The notes under the pieces: model-generated
Told to the model about the DNA's origin: nothing
Databases searched by the model: none
What the model saw: only the letters and a program-made list of their open reading frames with translations
Translations under genes and position numbers: made by a program
Assembly (NCBI GenBank): GCA_002347125.1
Contig: DDXG01000205.1
Coordinates: 1 to 9,330 of the forward strand
Reading direction: 5' to 3'
Source: Phycisphaerales bacterium UBA2266
GTDB lineage: Bacteria > Planctomycetota > Phycisphaerae > Sedimentisphaerales > Anaerobacaceae
Length of the DNA stretch: 9,330 bases
Part shown: positions 1 to 5,701 of the stretch, piece by piece
Layout: each line of letters opens with the position of its first letter
How positions within the stretch are numbered: position 1 is the first letter of the stretch

Positions 1-94
1 ACCCTGCCGAGCCCGCAAGACCCATCTGGGAGGTTTCGCCTGCCAATAAGTAGGACCAGACATCTCTCATATTCACCCCTGCCCATAAAAGTCC

Positions 95-122
95 TTGCCT
101 TATGCTGGGATTCGGGTATAAT
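95..122 (+). promoter_or_regulatory. Candidate sigma70-type promoter for the giant secreted protein
   Basis: A TTGCCT -35 element (95-100) and a perfect TATAAT -10 box (117-122) are separated by 16 nt. Transcription would start near base 129 and leave a 5' UTR of about 70 nt before the ATG at 198. The -10 hexamer matches consensus exactly and the -35 matches four of six bases. It is the only strong promoter-like pair I found in the leader. No operator or riboswitch is recognisable around it. Promoter consensus in this lineage is assumed to be the usual bacterial one. Confidence 0.55.
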
Positions 123-136
123 AGGGGATGCATGGA

Positions 137-159
137 TGCTCCCACCTCATGGAGGAGCA
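137..159 (+). other. 5'-UTR hairpin covering an upstream SD-like GGAGGAG
   Basis: TGCTCC (137-142) and GGAGCA (154-159) are perfect inverted repeats with an 11-nt loop, forming a 6-bp stem in the predicted untranslated leader. A competing 4-bp pairing, CCTC (145-148) with GAGG (152-155), is also possible. Either fold buries the strong purine run GGAGGAG (151-157), which lies about 40 nt upstream of the chosen ATG and so does not serve it directly. A regulatory role is speculative, since short stems of this size also arise by chance. Confidence 0.25.
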
Positions 160-177
160 CCACTTGAAAGCCTGCAC

Positions 178-182
178 AGGAG
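178..182 (+). promoter_or_regulatory. Ribosome binding site of the giant secreted protein
   Basis: AGGAG (178-182) is followed by a second purine run, GAAGGG, ending at 187, which puts SD-like sequence 10-15 nt before the ATG at 198. The spacing from AGGAG itself is longer than ideal. The start is well fixed by other evidence: an in-frame TGA lies at 165-167 with no other ATG or GTG between, and the ATG at 198 opens directly into a signal peptide. Confidence 0.5.
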
Positions 183-197
183 AAGGGATCGGTTTGC

Positions 198-3100
198 ATG
201 AACGATTTCAGACGGGGTGTGTCGTTCGTTCTCGGGGCGCTGTTATTGGCGTTTTGGGCCTCGGGACCGTGTTTCGCTCTCGTATTCTCGGAAATCATGT
301 ACCATCCGCCGGGAGGCCTGGACGACGACCTCGAGTTCATCGAGATATACAACGATCGCGCGGTTTTCGAGGATATGGGCGACTGGGAGTTCACGGCGGG
401 AATCACGTACAAGTTCCCCTCTGGGACGATTCTGGGAGGTAAGAAGTACCTCGTGGTGGCGAAGAACCCGGTCGCCCTTGAGGCGGCTTACGGGATAACG
501 GGGGTCTACGGCCCCTATGAAGGCAGGTTGGACAACTCCGGCGAGCGCATAACGCTCTGCGAGGCAAATGAAGGCGTCGGGATGTTCAGCCAGGCGATTG
601 TGCTGACCGTTCGTTACAACGACAACAAGCCCTGGCCGGTCTCGCCCGACGGCGCCGGGCACTCCCTCGTGCTCGCCAAACTGGGGGGCAATCCGGAGGA
701 GGGCTCGTCATGGGCAGCGAGCACCTATATCGGAGGCACTCCCGGCGGACCCGATGAATCGCATTCGGAGCCCCCCGTGGCCGAGACGGTGAACCTCGTG
801 AAACTGGGCGATGCGGGCCGGTATTTCAAGGGCTGGAATGAGCCCTCCCCCGTGGGCGATGCCCCGACCACGCAGTGGACCGAAATCAACTTCAACGACA
901 GCCCCGCGACAACCGAATGGCTCGACGGCCCGACGGGCTACGGTTTCAGCACCGACCCCAGCGAGAACCAGTGGGTCCGCACGACGTTGTCGGACATGCG
1001 GTATGACTATCGCTCGGCATACGCGCGGATCCCGTTCACGTTGACGACAGCGCAGATCAATTCGTTCACGGAACTGCGGGCGGAAATCCACTACGACGAC
1101 GCCTTTGTCCTGTACCTCAATGGCCAGCGGGTCGGCGATTCGGGCAACATCTCCGGCACTCCCCCCGCGTACAACGCGACGGTGTCCACGGCCACGGATT
1201 ACGCGCCGATGAGTATCGACCTGACCAGCCACAAGAACCTGCTGGTGGTCGGCAAGAATGTACTCGCCATCCAGGGCCATAACACGAGCCTGACGAGTTC
1301 GGACTTCATCATGAGCCCCCTGCTCACGGCCACGATAGCGGCCACCGGCGGCGGCGACGACCCACAGGCGAGGCTTCTGATCAATGAGCTGCTGGCCAAC
1401 AGCGACGCCCCTCCGGGCACGGACTGGGTGGAGATCTACAATCCGGGCCCGGTGGCCGTGACCTTGACGAACATCTATCTCAGCGACGACCCGGACAACC
1501 TGCTCAAGCACCCGTTGCCCGCCGGCGCTGTGATGCAGCCGGGTACGTTCATCGCCATCCGCGAGGGCACGCCGCCCGACGGCTTCCCGTTCGGACTGGA
1601 TTTCCGAGGCGAAACGGTCTTCCTGACGGTTGCCACCCCGGGGCCTTCACCTGAGCCGATTCGGGTGCTCGATGCGGTTCGTTACGACGTCCTGCAGCCG
1701 GAGCAGACCTTCGGCCGCTACCCCGACGGCTCCAACAATCTGGGGATTCTGGCCTCCGCAACATTCGGCGCCCCCAATTCACAGCGCCGTGTCGGCGACG
1801 TCGTCATCAACGAGATCATGTACAACCACCCGACCAAGGACGAGCGGTATGACTTCATCGAGCTGTACAACCGCAGCGCCGCCGCCGTATCCCTGGCCGG
1901 GTGGGAATTCACCGAGGGCATCAGTTACACATTCGGCGCCGTCTCGATGGCGCCGGGGGCCTATATCGTCGTGGCCAAGGACCCCAACATGATGGCTGCC
2001 GTGTACGGCAACCTGACCAAAGGGGTCAATCTCTTCGGACCCTATTCCGGCAGTCTAAGCAAGAGCGGCGAGCGGATTGACTTGTCGTATCCTTACGTCG
2101 AGCCCGATCCGAATACGGGCCAGCCGCGCACGTATAGGATTGTGGCCGACGAGGTTACGTATTACGAGGGAGGCCGCTGGCCGACGTGGGCCGACGGTAT
2201 GGGCGCCAGCATGGAACTGCGCGACCCCGACAGCGACAACGACCATCCCGACGCATGGGCCGACAGCGACGAGCGGACCAAGGGCGCCTGGCGTCAGTAC
2301 AGCTTCACCATCGCCGGTTCCGACAGCCAATACACGCACGATTCCGTGGATGTCTTTGAAATACTGCTGCTCAACAAGGCTGAGATACTCATCGATGACG
2401 TGACGCTCACGCTCAACGGCGCAAGCGCACTGACCAACGGCGGCTTCGAGAGCGGCCAATCACCCTGGCGGTTCCTGGGCAACCACGTTCAGAGTTCCGT
2501 CACGACGCAGGACAGTCGTACGGGCTCTCGCTCGCTGCACGCCATTGCCACCGGCCACGGAGATCCGGGTGCCAACCGCGTCAACCAGTCGATATCGGGC
2601 ACCGCCGGGACGGTGACGTTCACCTTTTGGGCCAAGTGGCTGCGGGGCAGCCGATACGTGCTGCTGCGGACAAGTCGCCAGAGATCGCCGGTGCAGCCGC
2701 CGCGACCCGCGTATTCCTTCGAACTGGACATGCCGGTCAACCTGGGCACGCCCGGGGCGGTCAACACGGCCTACACCGCCAACCGCGGGCCGAACGTCAA
2801 TGAGGTGACCCACTCGCCCGTCCTGCCGGCCGCCGGCCAGGCCATCACCGTGACGGCGCGGGTAACGGATAACGACGGCGTGGCGTCCGTGACCCTGTAT
2901 TACCGCAGCGAAGGGGCGTCGAGTTTCAGCAACACCCTCATGCGGGACAACGGATCGAGCGGCGACGCCGTCGCCGGCGACGGACTCTACACCGGTACGA
3001 TACCCGGAACAACCGCCGGGGCTATGCGGGCCTTCTACATTGTCGCATCGGACGGCGCCGCCACGACGCGATTCCCCACGCAACTGCCGCCGACCGCTGA

Positions 3101-5579
3101 CGTCCCGGATCGTACGTGTCTGGTGCGCGTGGGCGATGCACAGGTCACGTCGCCCTTCAAGACCTACCGCGTCTGGCTGAGCAACGATGTGATCTCCACA
3201 TTCACCAGCCGGCCGAACCTGTCCAACGAACTGATGGACTGCACATTCGTCTACAACAACCAGGAAGTGTTCTACAACACGAAAATACGCTTCCGCGGCA
3301 GCCCCTTTATCCGTAGCGGCAGCGGCCGTAATCCGACCGGCCAGTACGCCTTCCGACTCGACTTCCCCCCGGATCAGAAGTTCCGCAACCGCGAAGAAAT
3401 CAACCTCGACAACACCGAGGGAACCAGCCGCGGTGCGGTCCAGGAGCGGGCTTCCTACTGGTTCTACGACAAGATGGGCATGCAGTATTCGCGCCAGGAG
3501 TACGTACGGTGGGTCGCCAACGGCAATAACTACTCGCGATATGAGGACGTCCAGAAGGGCGACGGCGAATACATCGACGCATGGTTCGCCGCCGACAACG
3601 ACGGATACCTCCACAAGGTGGACGATTACTTCGAGTACACGGCGGACGGAACAGGTTTCTCGAACCTGGACGAAGGCCTGATCTACAATTCCACGCACCC
3701 GCTGCTCAAAGAAACTTATCGGTGGGGATTCGAGAAACGGTCTCACCGGGAGGACGACGCGTGGGGTCACATCTTGAACTTCGCCCAGAAGATGAACTCA
3801 TCCACCAGCGGCGGACTCTATGAACTCAACGTCGAGTCGGTGGTCCACCCGGAGCACCTGGCCCGATCCCTGGCGATCCGCCATGCCGTGGGCGACTGGG
3901 ACAGCTACGGTTACACGCGCGGCAAGAACAACATGTTCTACTACACGGCCAACGAACAACGCTGGTATCTCCTGCCGTGGGATATTGACTTCACGCTGGG
4001 CTCAGGCCGAAACGCGACGTCCGACCTGTTCGAAGTCGCGGCCCATTTCCCCGAGATCATCACATTTGTCAATTACACCAAGTACCGGCGAATGTACCTT
4101 GGAGCGCTCGCCGAATTGGCGTACGGACCGTGGCAGACGTCTTACGGCACAGCCAATCCGCCGACCGCCTTCGACAGGTTCCTGGACGATGCCGCCGACC
4201 AGCAGGTCCTCGACAACGGCAACGACGGCCGGCGCAACGCCATCAAGGCCTTCGTCCGCGACCGACGCAATCACATCCTGACGCAACTGCCGACCTCGGA
4301 GACTTTCGCCATCACCACCAACGGCGGGCAGGATTTCTGCACCGGCTACGACCTGATCACGCTGGCGGGAATCGCCCCCATCGCCGTCTCCCGCATCGCC
4401 GTCAACGGCACGCTGCTGCCGACGGAACTGTCCGGCCAGAACGCTTGGAGGGTGCAGGTGTCCTTGTCCGAGGGCATCAACGTATTGCATGTGACCGGCC
4501 ACACGGCGGGCGGCTTCCCCGTCGCCGGCGCCGAAGACACGATTACGGTGACCAAGGCGCCCCCGAGCCGGATTGACTCGGTCGCGCCCGGCCGGGCCTG
4601 CAACAACGCCTCCGTGGACGTGATGATCCAGGGAGTGAACCTGCAGGGAACCAGCCTGGTGGCCCTCGCAAAGATTTCGGACGAAATCGGCTTCGACGCG
4701 ATGCACGTGCTTAGCACGACGGGCTTTGATCGTATCGAGGCGGCGCAGTGGATGCTCGACAATCCCGACGACAGCGCCATCGACCCCATATACTCCGTGT
4801 ACAACGTGATCAACCTGGGCAACCTGCGGGGCCAGGGCGAGTTCAAGTCCGACGAGCAGCCATTCACATGGCCGTTCAACCTGAGTCTGCCGAATTTCGC
4901 CGTCCGCTTCACGGGCTACATCTACGCCCCGTCGCCCGGAATCCGGTACTTCGGCGTCTGCAGCGACGACGGCTTCTCCTTGTCGATTGACGGAAGGCTC
5001 GTCGGCGAGTACGGGAACCTGCGAACCGAAGCGACAACGGACGTGGCCAACCCCGGCACGGCCGGGACAATGTCCTACGACTTCCCCGCCGAAGGAACCT
5101 ATGCCCTGCAGTTGGACTACTTCTTCACGACCGGTCAGGAAGGCGTCGAGCTGTTCCAGACCGACGCTGCCGGCGGCAATCGTCGCCTGATCAACGTCGA
5201 TGCCGAATTGATCGTGTATCGGGGGCAGGCGACCCGCATCAACGCGACGAACCTGTCGGTGATCGACCCGAACACGGTGTCCTGCCGGTTCAATCTCGTC
5301 GGAGCCCTGACGGGATGGTGGAATCTCGAATTGACGCCCGAGTGCGGCGCATCGGCTCAGTGCCGCCGCCCGAACGCGATGCAGGTGGTCTCCTCGCTGG
5401 CCGACATCGACGGCAACAAATCGGTCAATTTCCGCGACTGGGCGATCCTGGCCGGACGTTGGTTGAATTCGTGCTCGCCGACCGACTACTGCAACGGCGC
5501 CGACATCGACCGCAGCGGCGGCGTCACAATCGACGACGTGGAGCTTCTGGCCGAAGCCTGGTTGATGGAATGCCCATAG
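198..5579 (+). CDS. Giant secreted multidomain protein: lamin-tail domains, CotH, PA14-like, dockerin
   Basis: An exported protein of 1793 residues. Residues 1-27 form a signal peptide: MNDFRRG, a hydrophobic core (VSFVLGALLLAFW), and a probable cut after CFA-27. It is not a lipoprotein, because the Cys in SGPC lacks a lipobox. Modules in order: lamin-tail 1 (28-165), beta-sandwich module (197-378), lamin-tail 2 (391-525), lamin-tail 3 (531-690, tail resuming near 839), CBM-like insert (693-835), Ig-like (865-950), CotH (985-1365), Ig-like (1366-1452), IPT-like parts (1457-1490 and 1675-1730) flanking a PA14-like domain (1493-1660), and dockerin (1734-1793). There are no transmembrane segments after the signal peptide, so it probably works at or beyond the cell surface. 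It has its own promoter and is separated by 122 bp from the unrelated men genes. Its substrate and partners are unknown. CotH relatives in spore formers are kinases of coat proteins, but kinase activity here is only inferred. The module calls are secure; the exact boundaries are by eye. Confidence 0.9.
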   Translation: MNDFRRGVSFVLGALLLAFWASGPCFALVFSEIMYHPPGGLDDDLEFIEIYNDRAVFEDMGDWEFTAGITYKFPSGTILGGKKYLVVAKNPVALEAAYGITGVYGPYEGRLDNSGERITLCEANEGVGMFSQAIVLTVRYNDNKPWPVSPDGAGHSLVLAKLGGNPEEGSSWAASTYIGGTPGGPDESHSEPPVAETVNLVKLGDAGRYFKGWNEPSPVGDAPTTQWTEINFNDSPATTEWLDGPTGYGFSTDPSENQWVRTTLSDMRYDYRSAYARIPFTLTTAQINSFTELRAEIHYDDAFVLYLNGQRVGDSGNISGTPPAYNATVSTATDYAPMSIDLTSHKNLLVVGKNVLAIQGHNTSLTSSDFIMSPLLTATIAATGGGDDPQARLLINELLANSDAPPGTDWVEIYNPGPVAVTLTNIYLSDDPDNLLKHPLPAGAVMQPGTFIAIREGTPPDGFPFGLDFRGETVFLTVATPGPSPEPIRVLDAVRYDVLQPEQTFGRYPDGSNNLGILASATFGAPNSQRRVGDVVINEIMYNHPTKDERYDFIELYNRSAAAVSLAGWEFTEGISYTFGAVSMAPGAYIVVAKDPNMMAAVYGNLTKGVNLFGPYSGSLSKSGERIDLSYPYVEPDPNTGQPRTYRIVADEVTYYEGGRWPTWADGMGASMELRDPDSDNDHPDAWADSDERTKGAWRQYSFTIAGSDSQYTHDSVDVFEILLLNKAEILIDDVTLTLNGASALTNGGFESGQSPWRFLGNHVQSSVTTQDSRTGSRSLHAIATGHGDPGANRVNQSISGTAGTVTFTFWAKWLRGSRYVLLRTSRQRSPVQPPRPAYSFELDMPVNLGTPGAVNTAYTANRGPNVNEVTHSPVLPAAGQAITVTARVTDNDGVASVTLYYRSEGASSFSNTLMRDNGSSGDAVAGDGLYTGTIPGTTAGAMRAFYIVASDGAATTRFPTQLPPTADVPDRTCLVRVGDAQVTSPFKTYRVWLSNDVISTFTSRPNLSNELMDCTFVYNNQEVFYNTKIRFRGSPFIRSGSGRNPTGQYAFRLDFPPDQKFRNREEINLDNTEGTSRGAVQERASYWFYDKMGMQYSRQEYVRWVANGNNYSRYEDVQKGDGEYIDAWFAADNDGYLHKVDDYFEYTADGTGFSNLDEGLIYNSTHPLLKETYRWGFEKRSHREDDAWGHILNFAQKMNSSTSGGLYELNVESVVHPEHLARSLAIRHAVGDWDSYGYTRGKNNMFYYTANEQRWYLLPWDIDFTLGSGRNATSDLFEVAAHFPEIITFVNYTKYRRMYLGALAELAYGPWQTSYGTANPPTAFDRFLDDAADQQVLDNGNDGRRNAIKAFVRDRRNHILTQLPTSETFAITTNGGQDFCTGYDLITLAGIAPIAVSRIAVNGTLLPTELSGQNAWRVQVSLSEGINVLHVTGHTAGGFPVAGAEDTITVTKAPPSRIDSVAPGRACNNASVDVMIQGVNLQGTSLVALAKISDEIGFDAMHVLSTTGFDRIEAAQWMLDNPDDSAIDPIYSVYNVINLGNLRGQGEFKSDEQPFTWPFNLSLPNFAVRFTGYIYAPSPGIRYFGVCSDDGFSLSIDGRLVGEYGNLRTEATTDVANPGTAGTMSYDFPAEGTYALQLDYFFTTGQEGVELFQTDAAGGNRRLINVDAELIVYRGQATRINATNLSVIDPNTVSCRFNLVGALTGWWNLELTPECGASAQCRRPNAMQVVSSLADIDGNKSVNFRDWAILAGRWLNSCSPTDYCNGADIDRSGGVTIDDVELLAEAWLMECP
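279..692 (+). repeat. Lamin-tail domain copy 1
   Basis: Protein residues 28-165. The domain opens with VFSEIMYHPP and continues with LEFIEIYN, WEFTAGITYKFP, YLVVAKNP and GPYEGRLDNSGERITL. These are the strand signatures of bacterial lamin-tail (LTD) beta-sandwich domains, which act as extracellular adhesion or scaffold modules. Copy 3 repeats almost every element in the same order, so the two are related by duplication. The domain starts directly after the signal peptide cut. Confidence 0.8.
786..1331 (+). other. Beta-sandwich (galactose-binding-like) module between lamin-tail copies
   Basis: Protein residues 197-378. The segment begins VNLVKLGDAGRYFKGWNEPS and contains NFNDSPATTEWLDGPTGYGF, AEIHYDDAFVLYLNGQRV and KNVLAIQGHN. 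A ligand-binding jelly-roll in which W/N residues mark an ornamental strand and DDAFVLYLNG marks a core strand is common in planctomycete surface proteins. I assign it to a galactose-binding-like fold from this pattern only. No ligand residues can be named. Confidence 0.5.
1368..1772 (+). repeat. Lamin-tail domain copy 2 (divergent)
   Basis: Protein residues 391-525. LLINELLANSDAPPGTDWVEIYNPGP is followed by LTNIYLSDDPDN, AVMQPGTFIAI, ETVFLTV and VLDAVRYD. This is the common bacterial LTD layout: an INEL opening strand, WVEIYN, a turn ending in LSDDP, and a closing strand before a FGRYPDG turn. It lacks the AGITYKF and SGERI elements shared by copies 1 and 3, so it belongs to a different LTD subtype or has diverged earlier. 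Confidence 0.75.
1788..2267 (+). repeat. Lamin-tail domain copy 3, interrupted near its end
   Basis: Protein residues 531-690. VVINEIMYNHP, YDFIELYNRS, GWEFTEGISYTF, YIVVAKDP, GPYSGSLSKSGERIDL and ASMELRDPDSDND match copy 1 element by element. The typical closing element of this LTD subtype, NLGTPGAVN, is found only at about residues 848-856, after a carbohydrate-binding-like segment. The last strand therefore seems displaced by an inserted domain. Confidence 0.75.
2274..2702 (+). other. CBM-like insert inside lamin-tail copy 3
   Basis: Protein residues about 693-835. The segment includes ILIDDVTLTLNG, then LTNGGFESGQSPWRFLGNH, RTGSRSLHAIATGHGDPG, and a final VTFTFWAKWLRGSRY strand. The NGGFE...W...G....T....G.RSL pattern is that of CBM4/9/16-type carbohydrate-binding beta-sandwiches. 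Whether it still binds sugar cannot be told from the sequence. Similar inserts in planctomycete LTD-CotH proteins are known to me, so this is probably family-typical rather than unique. Confidence 0.55.
3150..4292 (+). other. CotH-type kinase domain
   Basis: Protein residues 985-1365. Family elements in order are VWLSNDVISTF, TKIRFRGSPF (the usual RLRGNSS position), FRNREEINLDN, the glycine-loop-like segment RYEDVQKGDGEY with DNDGYLHKVDDYFEY, and the paired acidic motifs GDWDSYGYTRGKNN (1232-1245) and LLPWDIDFTLGSG (1258-1270). Asp1233/Asp1235 and Asp1262/Asp1264 sit where the Asp residues that serve catalysis and metal binding in Bacillus CotH are expected, so the domain looks competent. Bacillus CotH is an atypical protein kinase that phosphorylates spore coat proteins. 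In planctomycetes CotH domains occur in exported proteins of unproven function, and ATP outside the cell would be a constraint. Confidence 0.8.
4674..5177 (+). other. PA14-like domain nested in an IPT/TIG-like domain
   Basis: Protein residues about 1493-1660. FAVRFTGYIYAPSPGIRYFGV is followed by CSDDGFSLSIDGRLVGEYG and later AEGTYALQLDYFFTTGQEGVELFQ, the classical PA14 strand order with the SDDGxxLxIDG turn. The stretch before it, SVAPGRACNNASVDVMIQGVN (about 1461-1481), reads as the first half of an IPT/TIG-like domain. The stretch after it, RINATNLSVIDPNTVSCRFN with GALTGWWNLELTPE (about 1680-1715), reads as the second half. PA14 domains bind glycans in several families, so a sugar-binding role is inferred. 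Confidence 0.7.
5397..5576 (+). other. C-terminal type I-like dockerin
   Basis: Protein residues 1734-1793. There are two 12-residue calcium loops. In loop 1, Asp1736, Asp1738, Asn1740, Ser1742, Asn1744 and Asp1747 fill the ligand positions. In loop 2, Asp1769, Asp1771, Ser1773, Thr1777 and Asp1780 fill the matching positions. Each loop is followed by a short helix, LAGRWLNSC and LLAEAWLMEC. Cys1759 and Cys1765 lie between the loops and Cys1792 near the end, and disulfides there would be plausible in an exported protein. Dockerins bind cohesin modules on scaffold or surface proteins. No cohesin is encoded in this window, so the anchoring partner is unknown. Confidence 0.85.
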
Positions 5580-5588
5580 GTGGCTGTT

Positions 5589-5621
5589 CCTGATTGCTGA
5601 ATCAAGGCGCGACACGTGTCG
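5589..5621 (+). other. Two small hairpins after the giant gene
   Basis: Just after the stop at 5579, TGATT (5591-5595) pairs with AATCA (5600-5604) around a GCTG loop, extendable by CC/GG across one bulged base. A perfect 12-bp palindrome CGACACGTGTCG follows at 5610-5621. No U-run follows either, so a standard intrinsic terminator is not supported. A weaker candidate is CGCCG (5649-5653) pairing with CGGCG (5673-5677) ahead of five T residues, with a 19-nt loop. These structures could end the giant transcript or stabilise its 3' end, or the palindrome could be a protein-binding site. None is strong. Confidence 0.25.
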
Positions 5622-5663
5622 TCGTCCGACGGCGGGGCCGACTCAAATCGCCGTGGCGTTGAA

Positions 5664-5692
5664 TTGATGGATCGGCGTTTTTCGTGTAGAAT
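5664..5692 (+). promoter_or_regulatory. Candidate promoter of the menFDB operon
   Basis: TTGATG (5664-5669) and TAGAAT (5687-5692) are separated by 17 nt, giving four of six and five of six consensus matches. The expected start of transcription is about 5699-5700, only two or three bases before the menF ATG at 5702. The mRNA would therefore be nearly leaderless. This fits the absence of a Shine-Dalgarno sequence; the bases just before ATG read GTCCTCC, the opposite of an SD. The TAG inside the -10 box is also the in-frame stop that limits how far upstream menF can start. Confidence 0.4.
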
Positions 5693-5701
5693 CCGTCCTC
5701 C

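Noticed and set aside
21..30. CCCATCTGGG inverted repeat near the left edge
   Set aside because: A 4-bp stem with a 2-nt loop cannot form a stable hairpin and no other signal supports a site there.
3..53. Possible last 16 codons of an upstream + strand gene, ending at TAG 51-53
   Set aside because: The frame is open from the window edge, but 16 codons without a recognisable motif cannot be told from chance.
262..275. Lipoprotein lipobox around Cys25 of the giant protein
   Set aside because: The residues before the Cys are A-S-G-P. Leucine at -3 and a small residue at -1 are missing, and CFA-27 gives a normal signal peptidase I site.
128..442. Short + strand frame starting at 128, overlapping the giant gene in another frame
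   Set aside because: Its product has no domain and runs into the signal peptide and lamin-tail coding region out of frame. The GGAGGAG near it is discussed as a leader feature instead.
2460..3770. Open frame of 436 codons on the minus strand opposite the CBM-like to CotH region
   Set aside because: Antisense to the giant gene, no domain signature, and no credible SD or promoter was noted. The open frame follows from GC-rich third positions on the other strand.
4002..5615. Open frame of 537 codons on the minus strand opposite the PA14/dockerin region
   Set aside because: It is exactly antisense to a well-supported coding region. Its protein is rich in Arg, Val, Asp and Gly repeats with no recognisable domain, as expected for GC-rich shadow frames.
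5649..5682. Intrinsic terminator CGCCG...CGGCG followed by TTTTT
   Set aside because: The stem is only 5 bp with a 19-nt loop, and it overlaps the proposed menF promoter. It is mentioned as a weak alternative but not called.
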